The notes under the pieces are model-generated. The model worked only from the letters and a program-made list of their open reading frames with translations. It was not told the DNA's origin and did not search any database. This document shows positions 37,343 through 45,628 of a stretch of DNA of 64,000 bases, piece by piece. Position numbers and translations under genes: made by a program. Source of the stretch: Bacteroides oleiciplenus YIT 12058 (lineage in GTDB: Bacteria; Bacteroidota; Bacteroidia; Bacteroidales; Bacteroidaceae); assembly GCF_000315485.1 (NCBI RefSeq), contig NZ_JH992940.1, positions 1,214,164 through 1,278,163 on the forward strand. Direction: 5' to 3'. How positions within the stretch are numbered: the stretch's first letter is position 1; each line of letters begins with the position of its first letter.

Positions 37343-37560
37343 TACAATGTAGGTATTAATGAGGTGATCATTTTGGTTTTATAATTGTACGAATGTTCAT
37401 TCCCTGTTGGATGAAAGAAATCCTTTAGATTCATCTGATAATATAACAGAGCTTTTAGCATTCAGTACTTCATTTCTAACTTTATCATAATTATAATCAG
37501 CTAATTTAGCTGTTATATAACCATATTTATTTTTCAAAGCTGAAAAAGAATTCGTATTTA
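37342..37560 (-). pseudogene. Remnant of an unidentified gene, frameshifted
   Basis: On the minus strand a frame reads SFSALKNKYGYITAKLADYN, then DKVRNEVLNAKSSVILSDESKG, and is lost at TGA 37397-37399. A shift of one base continues as FFHPTGNEHSYNYKTKM to a TAA at 37342-37344, overlapping the start of the lipoprotein gene. The GY..A.....YN...V...L pattern recalls C10 (streptopain-like) peptidases, but the similarity is weak. No start codon remains. The rest of 37343-37794 is AT-rich, with a TATATTTGCAAATATA palindrome at 37563-37578. Confidence 0.4.
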
Positions 37561-37794
37561 ATTATATTTGCAAATATAATAATTATCATGGCACAATATG
37601 CATAATTAATGAATAATTAAAAAACATTCATTGTAAATCTATTAATGAATGCAACATTGCATTTATTAATTAAGAATCTGAATATTGCACTATTTTTCTC
37701 ATTAAAATAAGCCCCTCTTTATTCTCATCATTGAACTGCACATTTTATCTCAAAAAGTGTAGTCATGTTATTATAAAAAGTATAACTTTACAAG

Positions 37795-38388
37795 TTACCT
37801 CACAAAGCCATTTTTATAAAAGTTGTAAGAAGCTTCAATATTTTCTGGACTATCGGCCTCTAAAAGAAGCAGTAATTCTCGGGTAAATTCCAAGTGTCCC
37901 GTGCCGTTGGCAGTCACAATATTCTGATCGCTGACGGCTTGCACTTCCTGATACCCAGCTTCGTTGGTGTATTGCTCACCCGCAAATTGTTTCAGATATG
38001 GAAGCGTGTTGCTGGTATGTTTCACATTGTTCAGAAAGCCGTGTGCGCCCATAAATGCAGAAGCATTACAAATAGCTCCGACAATTTTTCCACGCTGCAA
38101 AGCCTCTTGCACAATGGGGACAACCTGCTCCGCTTCGGGAGATTGCCATTGCATGCCACCTATCAATATCAATGCAGCATAATCAGCAGGAATGGTTTGA
38201 AAGCTATAATCGGGTAAAGTACGGAAACCACCTATGGAGCGCACTTCGTTCAGTGTTGGAGCCACTGTTTTGGGGATATATTTCACTTCACTACCCGGTA
38301 TTACTCCGGCATTTAAAGAGATAGAGAGGAATGCGCCTTCCCAGTCGGCATAACCATTCAGTAGAAGGAATAAGACTTCTTGTTTCAT
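37795..38388 (-). CDS. DJ-1/PfpI family protein (glutamine amidotransferase-like)
   Basis: 197 residues. Flavodoxin-like Rossmann fold with the nucleophile elbow VGAICNASAFMGA (Cys near 105), LILIGGMQWQSPEA before it, and a His in the following THTSNT..GTGHLEF region. Members include glyoxalases, deglycase-like proteins and chaperones; the exact activity is open. Its promoter region contains an attenuator-like hairpin. Confidence 0.88.
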   Translation of the reverse strand: MKQEVLFLLLNGYADWEGAFLSISLNAGVIPGSEVKYIPKTVAPTLNEVRSIGGFRTLPDYSFQTIPADYAALILIGGMQWQSPEAEQVVPIVQEALQRGKIVGAICNASAFMGAHGFLNNVKHTSNTLPYLKQFAGEQYTNEAGYQEVQAVSDQNIVTANGTGHLEFTRELLLLLEADSPENIEASYNFYKNGFVR

Positions 38389-38410
38389 TGTTTTTTGTTT
38401 TAAATAAAAA

Positions 38411-38431
38411 AAGGCTATCTATCCCAGACAG
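38411..38431 (-). promoter_or_regulatory. Attenuator-like terminator in the leader of the DJ-1/PfpI gene
   Basis: GGCTATCT and AGACAGCC (38411-38431) form a stem with one mismatch; on the minus strand seven T residues follow. It lies inside the leader, between the promoter at 38479-38486 and ATG 38388, so it can end transcription before the gene. Confidence 0.5.
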
Positions 38432-38478
38432 CCAATCTTTTTGTTAACCTTAAATCTAATACTATGAAAAACACATTG

Positions 38479-38507
38479 CAAAGATACGGACTTTGGGGAT
38501 AACTCCA
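38479..38507 (-). promoter_or_regulatory. Promoter of the DJ-1/PfpI gene
   Basis: TATCTTTG (38486-38479) and TTG (38507-38505) on the minus strand with 18 bases between them. The remaining 38508-38970 is AT-rich and holds no gene I can support. Confidence 0.6.
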
Positions 38508-38973
38508 AATTTTCAGGCCCGAACAGGCACTTTTATAACATGGTTTAATAGACATGACAATCTTGTTAACTACCCAAGCACCTTGTGTTAAAAATTAACA
38601 CAGCAAAAACTAGAATGAAACAAACTTGCGAGATTATTGGATATATGCAAAAGAACCGTTAAATTCGCAAATAGAATGATTGCACTTTTTCTCTTTTACT
38701 TTGTTTATAGCATAGGAGTATGAAGTATTAATTTAAAATAAACGCAGAAAGAAAAAGCAAGGTTGATGATAATACAGCAAAAATGCAGTCTATTAAGTGG
38801 TTAGGTGTTTAACTCATAATACTGCATAAGCTGAAAAAGGAGGTCCGATAAAAGCTGCGAAAGACTTCAGTTCCCATATCGTTACTGATATAACAGGAAC
38901 AAGAAACGGCACAACAGATTCTATTTCAGTAATTTGCACAGTTTTTCATACCTGAGGACAACTCGCTTGATAT

Positions 38974-38981
38974 TAACTTTG
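38974..38981 (+). promoter_or_regulatory. -7 element of the integrase gene
   Basis: TAACTTTG just upstream of the integrase start. The base composition changes from AT-rich to GC-rich immediately after, so this marks the left side of the second mobile element. Confidence 0.5.
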
Positions 38982-38997
38982 TAACGATCAAAAAAGT

Positions 38998-40245
38998 ATG
39001 AAAACGAGTATGAGCAGATCGACCTTCAAAATCCTCTTCTACGTGAAGAAGGGCAGCGAGAGAGCCAACGGCTATCTCCCCCTGATGTGCCGTCTTACGG
39101 TAGACGGCGAAATCAAGCAGTTCAGCTGCAAGCTGGACGTGCCCCCGAAACTTTGGGACGTGAAAACGGCACGTGCCACGGGCAAGAGCGCCGAGGCGCA
39201 GAAAATCAATGCGGCGGTTGACCGGATACGCGTGGACGTGAACCGCCGTTACCAGGAACTGATGCAGTCCGACGGCTATGTCACCGCCGCCAGGCTGAGG
39301 GACGCCTGCCTCGGGCTGGGCGTGAAACGCGAGACGCTGCTGAAGCTCTTCGAGCAGCACAACGAGGAGTTCATCAAGAAAGTGGGACACAGCCGCGTGC
39401 AGGGAACATACAACCGCTACCGTACCATATACAGGCACCTTTGCGAGTTCGTCCCGAAAGTATACCGCCGTGACGACATCCCCCTGAAGGAACTCAACCT
39501 GACCTTCATCAACAACTTCGAGTATTTCCTGCGTACGGAGAAGAAATGCCGCACCAATACCGTATGGGGTTACATGATCGGGCTCAAGCACGTCATCTCC
39601 ATCGCCCGCAACAGCGGTGCGCTTCCCTTCAACCCCTTCGCCGGGTACATCAATTCCCCCGAGAGCGTTGACCGAGGCTACCTGACGGAGTGTGAGATAC
39701 AGACGTTGATGGAGACCCCGGTGAAAAGCGGGACCTGCGAACTGGTACGCGACCTCTTCATCTTCTCTGTGTTCACCGGACTGGCATACGCGGACGTGAA
39801 GGCACTGACGACCGACCGGCTCCAGACCTTCTTCGACGGCAACCTCTGGATCATCACCCGCCGTCGCAAGACAAACACCGAGTCCAACATCCGCCTGCTG
39901 GACGTGCCCAAGCGCATCATAGAGAAGTATAAGGGACTGTCCAAGGACGGTCATGTATTTCCGGTACCGAGCAACGGCAGATGCAACACCATATTGAAGG
40001 AACTTGGCAGGCAGTGCGGTTTCAAGATACGGCTGACCTATCATGTGGCCCGGCATACGAACGCCACCACCGTGCTGCTCTCGCACGGTGTACCCATCGA
40101 GACCGTAAGCCGTCTTTTGGGGCATACGGATTTGAAAACCACCCAGATATATGCCCGGATAACCAACCAGAAGATCAGCAGCGACATGGAAATCCTGTCC
40201 CATAAGCTGGAAAAGATGGAGAAGGAAATATGCGATGCCATCTGA
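38998..40245 (+). CDS. Tyrosine recombinase (IntDOT-like integrase) of a GC-rich mobilizable element
   Basis: 415 residues (ATG 39010, starting MSRSTFKILF, is a good alternative). The N-terminal arm-binding domain has LFYVKKGSERANGYLPLMC, then a SAM-like core-binding domain (about 105-205), then the catalytic domain. The position of the first catalytic Arg reads FTGLAYADVKAL, so the Arg is replaced, as in IntDOT. The rest is present: HVARHTNATTVLLSHG (HxxR), LLGHTDLKTTQIYARI (H and Tyr). The gene is GC-rich and abuts AT-rich host sequence. Confidence 0.9.
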   Translation: MKTSMSRSTFKILFYVKKGSERANGYLPLMCRLTVDGEIKQFSCKLDVPPKLWDVKTARATGKSAEAQKINAAVDRIRVDVNRRYQELMQSDGYVTAARLRDACLGLGVKRETLLKLFEQHNEEFIKKVGHSRVQGTYNRYRTIYRHLCEFVPKVYRRDDIPLKELNLTFINNFEYFLRTEKKCRTNTVWGYMIGLKHVISIARNSGALPFNPFAGYINSPESVDRGYLTECEIQTLMETPVKSGTCELVRDLFIFSVFTGLAYADVKALTTDRLQTFFDGNLWIITRRRKTNTESNIRLLDVPKRIIEKYKGLSKDGHVFPVPSNGRCNTILKELGRQCGFKIRLTYHVARHTNATTVLLSHGVPIETVSRLLGHTDLKTTQIYARITNQKISSDMEILSHKLEKMEKEICDAI

Positions 40246-40294
40246 GGAAATGGTATTTATGAAACGGATGATTTTCCCCTTCCTCATCAAAGTT

Positions 40295-40401
40295 CGTCCG
40301 TCCCTGCGGGACTCCGCGTTTTCCCTTCGGTTTCCGGCAGAAAATTTCCGTACGGCGAAATTTTCTGCCGGAAAAACGCTCCGAAAGCGCAGGGACGGAC
40401 G
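40295..40401. repeat. Long nested inverted repeat (cruciform) after the integrase gene
   Basis: Outer perfect arms CGTCCGTCCCTGCG (40295-40308) and 40388-40401; inner perfect 17-bp arms TTTCCGGCAGAAAATTT (40331-40347) and 40358-40374; between them GCGTTTTCC (about 40316-40324) nearly pairs with 40370-40379. Further small perfect hairpins follow at 40481-40503 (TTCATGCCG/CGGCATGAA) and 40652-40682 (TTTTCCGGA/TCCGGAAAA). No gene is supported in 40246-40750 apart from these. Confidence 0.7.
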
Positions 40402-40704
40402 TAAGAGGGATTCAGAAGGCGAAAACTGCGACCGACGTAGTGCATGTGCGACAAGGAAAAGAACTGTCCGGGAGCCCCTTTTCATGCCGTACCCCGGCAT
40501 GAAACCACTTTTCTCTCCGGCTGTGGTGAAGGCTCTCCTGCTCCCTCTGCATTGCATATGCGGGTTGTTTTGCCCATATCCACGTCCGCCGGTATTGCCT
40601 GCCCTTTCCTTGAGAAAAACGGCTTACCGCAACGGGTGGCGTGACACAGACTTTTCCGGATATGGAGGAACATTCCGGAAAAAAGAGTGGAAGACGGGCT
40701 ATTA

Positions 40705-40736
40705 TTTGGCTGTATAACAACAAAGTTGTATTTTTG
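40705..40736 (+). promoter_or_regulatory. Promoter of the GNAT/small-protein pair
   Basis: TTTG (40705-40708) and TATTTTTG (40729-40736) are separated by 20 bases, the Bacteroides -33/-7 spacing. The predicted start falls just before ATG 40751. Confidence 0.75.
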
Positions 40737-40750
40737 CAAAAAATAATATT

Positions 40751-40918
40751 ATGGCTATAACTATCAAGAACATTCCGGTTTTGGAGGGCGTTACGGCGGA
40801 AGATTTCGTACGCAGTGCAGACAAGAACGCCGCAAAGGTAACACCCCGGTTATCAGTGGAGGCAAAGAAACGGTTGCGAAAAGTATTGGAGAAATCCCGT
40901 TCATTCCGGTTCAATTAA
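40751..40918 (+). CDS. Small 55-residue protein, candidate antitoxin
   Basis: Starts at ATG 40751, 15 bases after a well-formed promoter, and ends at TAA 40916-40918, five bases before the GNAT gene. Sequence begins MAITIKNIPVLEG, contains a basic stretch PRLSVEAKKRLRKVLEK and ends SRSFRFN. The length, the charge pattern and the place ahead of an acetyltransferase gene fit a DNA-binding antitoxin that also binds its toxin with its C-terminus. It is too short for usual gene callers and matches no family that I recognise. Confidence 0.6.
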   Translation: MAITIKNIPVLEGVTAEDFVRSADKNAAKVTPRLSVEAKKRLRKVLEKSRSFRFN

Positions 40919-40923
40919 CAGCA

Positions 40924-41523
40924 ATGGACGGTATTTCTTTATATGATGATTGTGTCATGCTTGCCTATAACAAGGAAGTACGGAGGAATTGCCTTCCTTT
41001 CACTTGTGGCGAGAATGACCTTGATGATTTTTTTCTCAATGATGCCGATCTGTATGCGGATGAACTCCTTGGGAAAACATATTGTTGGGTGACGACTGAA
41101 ATCCCGCATCGTATTGTGGCCTTGTTTACCTTGTCCAATGACAGTATCAAGACCAGATTAATATCCCCCAATGATAAAAACAGGCTGCAACGCAATATTG
41201 TAAATCCTAAACGTGGACGCAGCTATCCGGCCGTGCTGATAGGAAGACTGGGGGTCAACCTGGAATATCAGGGTACATCAAGCCACGTAGGACGGCAACT
41301 GATGGCTTTCATAAAAGACTGGTTCCGTCATGAGGACAACAAGACAGGATGCCGTTTTATCGTGGTGGATGCATACAATGAGGAAAAGATTCTCAGGTAT
41401 TATGAAAGAAACGGTTTCGTTCCACTCTATAAAACAGACGTGATAGAAAAGCAATATTATGATATTCCGCAAGATGAACCTTTGAAAACCCGTTTGCTGT
41501 ATTTTGATTTGAAAAAGGACTGA
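40924..41523 (+). CDS. GNAT-family acetyltransferase, candidate toxin (TacT/AtaT-like)
   Basis: 199 residues. The acetyl-CoA-binding region reads VLIGRLGVNLEYQGTSSHVG, close to the R/Q-x-x-G-x-G/A site of the superfamily, with a following DAYNEEKILRYYERNGFVP, the typical GNAT ending. The N-terminal FTCGENDLDDFFLNDA is the pattern seen in toxin-type GNATs. Paired with a 55-residue ORF under one promoter, it may be a tRNA-acetylating toxin; an ordinary acetyltransferase is also possible. Confidence 0.75.
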   Translation: MDGISLYDDCVMLAYNKEVRRNCLPFTCGENDLDDFFLNDADLYADELLGKTYCWVTTEIPHRIVALFTLSNDSIKTRLISPNDKNRLQRNIVNPKRGRSYPAVLIGRLGVNLEYQGTSSHVGRQLMAFIKDWFRHEDNKTGCRFIVVDAYNEEKILRYYERNGFVPLYKTDVIEKQYYDIPQDEPLKTRLLYFDLKKD

Positions 41524-42196
41524 CATAATAATATATCAGTAAAATCCTTTAGGGTGACAACGGGTTCCAAAGACAGGCTGTCGCTACGATTACCTGCCAT
41601 ATGGCACCGGCCGTTTTCTTGATGGCGGGCGGTGGATTTCATGGGAAGCCAATCCGGAATGACAAGTAATGCCGCACCTGTGGCATAATAGAGCATTATT
41701 TTGAAGGCGGAGACTTTGTCCGGTTCTTCTTTTTCCAAGGTTTTCCGTCGGATGTCTTCAAGTTTTCCACACTTGTTTTAGAATAGTCCGCATTATCAGC
41801 AGATTGCGAGTTTCAGTCTGCCGTTCCGATTCTCTTTATTGCATCGTAGCATGTCGTTGATATATTCCAAATACTTATCCATGAATAGGCGACTTATAAT
41901 TTTGTCTCAGGCAAATATCGAGACACACTCCCGAATGAGGTCTTCCATGATTTTAAAAGACTCCGTATTTCGGAAGGAACAACGTACACATACAATTTCT
42001 CCGGAACGGCCGACTTTCCTGTCACTTCCCTGTAATCCTCCCCAAAATCAACACCGCCGTATAAACTGCATGAAAGCCCGGGCACGCTTCCTGTTTCCAA
42101 TCCCATATCTGCTCCTTCCGCAACATCACGTATTGCCGTTCTCATTTCATATCCTTGAATATTTCTCCAAACATACCAAAGACAGAAAAGCTGCAT
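41457..42196 (-). other. Probable decayed coding stretch
   Basis: Minus-strand frames with protein-like composition remain at about 41457-41738 (PDKVSAFKIMLYYATGAALL) and 41894-42196 (MRTAIRDVAEGADMGLETGS, then SCSLYGGVDFGEDYREVTG). They share no frame, have no clear ribosome site and match no family I know. The stretch 41524-42271 therefore looks like a gene graveyard and not an active gene. Confidence 0.3.
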
Positions 42197-42272
42197 GGAA
42201 TCTAAATTCTCACCGGACAGACAATAGATAGAAGGAAGGAATCCATCATCCTCATTTCTTGCGGCAAAAATA

Positions 42273-42399
42273 GTTGTTTTTCAGGCCGGTCCCGCAAGGC
42301 GGCCCTTCGGGCTGGTTGCACGTGAAAAAATCTTCCTCACGCTTCGCGTGAGCGTATTTTTTCACGGCAAGCCTTGCCGGAGACCGCCGAAAAACAAAC
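42273..42399. repeat. Long nested inverted repeat upstream of the sigma-like gene
   Basis: Outer arms 42273-42291 and 42382-42399 pair with small gaps (GTTGTTTTTC/GAAAAACAAAC). Inside, CGTGAAAAAAT (42321-42331) pairs exactly with 42356-42366, and CTCACGC-TTC-GCGTGAG fills 42336-42352. GGCAAGCCTTGCC (42366-42378) adds a short palindrome. No gene lies in it. Candidate origin of transfer or leader RNA. Confidence 0.65.
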
Positions 42400-42468
42400 T
42401 GGAGGAAGCACAAGAAATAAGAATGCCTACCCGTGTAGGCCATGTATAACTCAAAAAAATATAAAGCT

Positions 42469-43029
42469 ATGGCAGACAAGAGCGCAGAAAAGGAAAGACT
42501 GTTCAACGAGTGGTTCACTGCATCCTATGACAGGTTGAGAGGGACGTTACGCCGGTACGGAATGCTGGACGAGGACAATTTCCATGACACCTACCTTTTT
42601 GTAAGAAGGCAGGTGCTGGTTCCCGGAAAGGACATAACGGACTATGACGCGTATTTCATCGGATGCTACAAAAAGGCGGCCCTGGTAAAGATTAAAAGGG
42701 AGAATCGGTATGCACACCCTGAAGATGATTTCTTCCTCCGATGTGGCGAAGAGGCAAAATTCCTTTCCGAGGACGACCTGAACGGGTGCGAGCGGCTGGT
42801 AAGAGACATACTGCGTTTCGTAAGGCAGAAGTTCTCCTACGAGGAGTACCGGATGTTCATGCTCAGGTTCTATGAGGCGCAGTTCTCGTTCAAGGCACTG
42901 GCGGAATGCATGGGTATCTCGGCATCGGCCATATCGCAGAAAGTATGCAGGATAGTGGACGCGGTACGTACCCACAGCGGTTTCGCATGGAGAAGTCAGA
43001 TGCTGGCGGTGGAAAGCTTCATGTATTGA
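42469..43029 (+). CDS. Sigma-70-like / HTH protein, mobile-element gene
   Basis: 186 residues from ATG 42469; an earlier ATG at 42442 lies next to the inverted repeat. The first half has FNEWFTASYDRLRGTLRRYG and DNFHDTYLFVRRQVL, similar to sigma region 2 helices. The last part has SYEEYRMFMLRFYEAQFSF, then KALAECMGISASAISQKVCR, a region-4-type HTH. So an ECF-like sigma factor or a related DNA-binding protein is likely. The next gene follows 31 bases later. Confidence 0.65.
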   Translation: MADKSAEKERLFNEWFTASYDRLRGTLRRYGMLDEDNFHDTYLFVRRQVLVPGKDITDYDAYFIGCYKKAALVKIKRENRYAHPEDDFFLRCGEEAKFLSEDDLNGCERLVRDILRFVRQKFSYEEYRMFMLRFYEAQFSFKALAECMGISASAISQKVCRIVDAVRTHSGFAWRSQMLAVESFMY

Positions 43030-43060
43030 AAAAATTGTTTAACGGAAAAGTAAGAAAGTT

Positions 43061-43453
43061 ATGGCACTGATAGTATACAACAGGGAAAACTCCCGTCCGC
43101 AGGAAGTCACATACAAGGGAAAGCGGACCATCAACCTTGACAGCAGGGGGACCGTCTATCTGTCAAAGACGATGTCAATCGAATTGGGAATCCTCGGTGG
43201 CGGACGGGTGAACTTCGCCCACGACGACGAGACGGATGACTGGTACATCTGCCGGGCCGATGATAGCGAGGGGTTCATTGTCTGGAAGGATAAAAGATGC
43301 GCAAGGTTCTCGGCGGGGTTTATCGTGCAGAGACTCATGCGGCAGGCGAAGGTGGAGAGGAAGAGCGTGCAGTTCATGATGGCGAGGATGCCGGTAGAGA
43401 TTGGCGGAGTGGCCTATTACAAGATACTGCTCTCGAATCCGATACTCAGATAG
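43061..43453 (+). CDS. Hypothetical protein, mobile-element gene
   Basis: 130 residues. TINLDSRGTVYLSKTMSIELG resembles the start of an AbrB/SpoVT-like beta domain, with FSAGFIVQRLMRQAKVERKS helical further on. No membrane segment. The gene follows the sigma-like gene and ends before a terminator, so it probably belongs to the same transcript. I recognise no confident family. Confidence 0.6.
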   Translation: MALIVYNRENSRPQEVTYKGKRTINLDSRGTVYLSKTMSIELGILGGGRVNFAHDDETDDWYICRADDSEGFIVWKDKRCARFSAGFIVQRLMRQAKVERKSVQFMMARMPVEIGGVAYYKILLSNPILR

Positions 43454-43496
43454 AGGCATGGGCCGGAGGAGTCCGGCTGTATATGACATGACGGAG

Positions 43497-43543
43497 ACAG
43501 GTGCATCCGACGGGACAGGAGCCCGGAGGATGTGCCTGTTTTT
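43497..43543 (+). terminator. Terminator after the hypothetical gene
   Basis: ACAGGTGCATCCG (from 43498) pairs with CGGAGGATGTGCCTGT with a small bulge, and T residues follow (43539-43543). The rest of 43544-43916 holds nothing I can support. Confidence 0.6.
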
Positions 43544-43916
43544 ATGCGCCGCCATGTTTACACACGGACATGCGGTTGTCACCGGCCGGCATAAGGTCAC
43601 TCCGAAAAGACCGGGAAACGGCATTGCCGGAGGATAATGATACCAGTACGGAATGTGCCGCCATTACGGAAACGGATCGTCCCACCGGTACACGAACGGC
43701 CCGCCCCAATTTCAGAATAACATAATGACATAATAAAATAAGAGTCTTTTTTTATAATGGAATCCCCGTATCTTATTGCCATATCGGAAAAATGTTTCCA
43801 TGTCCCGCCATGTTATGCCAATGTTGTCACCGGATCATAATTCATAAAGAAAAAAACACTCTGTGTATAAGTATTTTACGAGCAAATTAAAGTCGTTCAT
43901 CCGGTGGAAAGAAAAT

Positions 43917-43952
43917 GAAGGAGCGACCGGTATGACAACCGACCGCCCCTTC
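43917..43952 (-). terminator. Terminator of the minus-strand HTH genes
   Basis: GAAGGAGCGACCGGT (43917-43931) pairs with AACCGACCGCCCCTTC (43937-43952); on the minus strand T-rich sequence follows. It stands 26 bases past the stop of the HTH gene. Confidence 0.6.
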
Positions 43953-43977
43953 ATTCACGATCCCGTACGGAACTTTT

Positions 43978-44301
43978 CTAAAGTTCCTCCGGCCTGGTTC
44001 TCGCCTCCCGGTAGCAGCCGTCAAGCAGCTTCTCGATGTCGGAAGAACGGTACAGTATCTTGCCGCCCAGCCGGGTGAAGGCAAGCAGACCGCTGTCACG
44101 GTACTGTTGCAGGCTGCGGCGGCTCACTTTCAGCTTTTCAGCCAGTTCGCGGTCCGTATAGAAGTTCTCGCCCGCCATCGCCGGTGACCTGCCGGCAAAG
44201 AGACGCTCCATGGAAACGGAGAGACGTTCGACGGTGGAGAAGAACTCTCTTATATGCTCGCTGCTCTCACGGGTGAGCAGACGGTTATCGGTATTCATCA
44301 T
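43978..44301 (-). CDS. Excisionase-type helix-turn-helix protein
   Basis: 107 residues. C-terminal MerR-like HTH (HTH_17): YTDRELAEKLKVSRRSLQQY, then RDSGLLAFTRLGGKILYRSS, with the wing. The N-terminal half is helical (REFFSTVERLSVSMERLF). This form pairs with a similar gene just upstream (44345-44656), as with the Xis2-type proteins of Bacteroides elements, and probably controls excision. Confidence 0.8.
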   Translation of the reverse strand: MMNTDNRLLTRESSEHIREFFSTVERLSVSMERLFAGRSPAMAGENFYTDRELAEKLKVSRRSLQQYRDSGLLAFTRLGGKILYRSSDIEKLLDGCYREARTRPEEL

Positions 44302-44344
44302 GACTTGATCTTTTTTTTGTTCGACATTCGTTTTTCATGGCCTT

Positions 44345-44656
44345 TCAGATCGACCTTCCCATACTTTCAGCCCGCTTGCGGCGCTCCTCCACTATCCGGA
44401 TGATACTTTCCACGTCCCCGGGCTTGTAATATGTCTTGTGGCAGATCTGTGTGTATGCCAGCGTGCCGTTGTCACGGAGGGTCTGCAGGGTTCTCGGGCT
44501 GACCTTCAGCAGCAGGCACACCTCCTGGTTGTCCAGCCATTTCTTCTCCTCCATGTCGCCGTACAGCCGGCAGAGGGTGTCCAGCCGGTCCGCAAACGTC
44601 CGGAAGGCCGAGAGCATCGCCTCGAAGGTCCTTGCCTCAATGTTCACTATTTCCAT
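44345..44656 (-). CDS. Second excisionase-type helix-turn-helix protein
   Basis: About 103 residues from ATG 44656; a longer frame starts at 44722. It has the same design: MEEKKWLDNQEVCLLLKVSP, then RTLQTLRDNGTLAYTQICHK, then TYYKPGDVESIIRI. The preceding helix EAMLSAFRTFADRLDTLCRL resembles that of the partner. Both lie on the minus strand with a 43-base gap and likely share a transcript. DNA binding at the element ends is inferred. Confidence 0.78.
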   Translation of the reverse strand: MEIVNIEARTFEAMLSAFRTFADRLDTLCRLYGDMEEKKWLDNQEVCLLLKVSPRTLQTLRDNGTLAYTQICHKTYYKPGDVESIIRIVEERRKRAESMGRSI

Positions 44657-44841
44657 AATCACTGTAATTTCAGGTTTGACATCTGTTTCATTCTCTTTTC
44701 GGATCCGGATTCCGTTCCGCAATTTAGTGAATCCCGGCGGAACGTCCTGAATTTCAAGACAGGATGACTACCTTTGACACCATATGCGTACTTGTTTCAT
44801 CTGCAAAGTAAATGATTGTTCCCGGATATGGTTCCGCCCCT

Positions 44842-44875
44842 TCATCAGATGTCATTATATGTCATCAGATGTCAT
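44842..44875. repeat. Helically phased TGTCAT repeats (iteron-like)
   Basis: TGTCAT occurs at 44850-44855, 44860-44865 and 44870-44875, exactly ten bases apart, one helical turn. The longer unit TCATCAGATGTCAT occurs at 44842-44855 and 44862-44875. They lie between the divergent HTH and DUF3408 genes, so they are a likely operator or iteron. A -7 element TATATTTG is at 44958-44965 for the rightward genes. Otherwise 44723-45133 holds no gene. Confidence 0.6.
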
Positions 44876-45133
44876 GGAAATCGGATTTTAATATTCATTT
44901 GCTTTTAGTAAACAGACGTTCAGATCCGTTCCCGAAGAGTGGGAAATTTCCGGTGCGTATATTTGTGAAGTCATCACCGTCAGACTGATCCAACAATATG
45001 AATAACACGGCAAACCCCGCCAATCGGACCCGTCCGTTTCACAGCACTTGTTATTATCGTTTTATTTGCTTCCGACAATCGGGCAAACGGGTAGACTGTG
45101 CCCACAGTATCAACCATCTAAAATCCATGTACA

Positions 45134-45628
45134 ATGAAAAGTGAACCGACTGAAAAAACGAAAGGGAAGAAAATGGCGGTATCCGAAACCGCAGACAGAA
45201 AGAACGGCCGTAGTCCCGGAGCCGGCCACGACGAGTGGTGGGAAAGACTCATGATGGAACCCGGTTCGGGAGAATCCGCCGGTACGGATGCGGAACCGGT
45301 GATTCCATCCGGGGCCGTTGCGGAAGAGGTGTCCGGGGAAGCGGGAAGAAAGGACACCCCGCCGGAACCGGAAGACCCCGTGAGAAGAAGGACGAGCGGC
45401 AGGCAGCGTAGGGCCTCGCTGGAGGAGTACCGAGAAACATACCTCACCGTCCCGAAGATTAGGAAGCGCAAGACGGTGTTCGTCAGTGAGGATGTGAGGG
45501 ACGAACTGGACGCCATCGTCCGCAGGCTCGGTGGGCGTGGCATGAGCGTTTCCGGACTGCTGGAGAACCTTGCCAGGGAGCATCTTGCCGCCTACCGTGA
45601 GGACATCGAGCAGTGGAGAAAAATCTGA
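45134..45628 (+). CDS. DUF3408 domain protein
   Basis: 164 residues. An acidic, Gly/Pro-rich N-terminal half (about 15-85) leads to RRASLEEYRETYLTVPKIRK, RKTVFVSEDVRDELDAIVRR and SVSGLLENLAREHLAAYRED, the DUF3408 pattern with an RHH-like core. These genes are regular members of the mobilization regions of Bacteroides elements, next to mobC and relaxase as here. DNA binding at oriT is likely. Confidence 0.82.
   Translation: MKSEPTEKTKGKKMAVSETADRKNGRSPGAGHDEWWERLMMEPGSGESAGTDAEPVIPSGAVAEEVSGEAGRKDTPPEPEDPVRRRTSGRQRRASLEEYRETYLTVPKIRKRKTVFVSEDVRDELDAIVRRLGGRGMSVSGLLENLAREHLAAYREDIEQWRKI

Noticed and set aside
38931-38940. GTAATTTGC as an IntDOT-type core site (GTAnnTTTGC)
   Set aside because: One base short, and the same consensus overlaps the Bacteroides -7 promoter motif, so matches are common.
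38926-40557. 543-residue frame on the minus strand
   Set aside because: Antisense to the clear integrase gene, low-complexity composition; a product of high GC content.
40235-40717. 160-residue plus-strand frame after the integrase
   Set aside because: It runs through the nested inverted repeats, is rich in Arg/Pro/Lys and has no ribosome site.
41839-42231. 130-residue plus-strand frame
   Set aside because: Composition unlike a protein, no ribosome site, opposite to relic frames.
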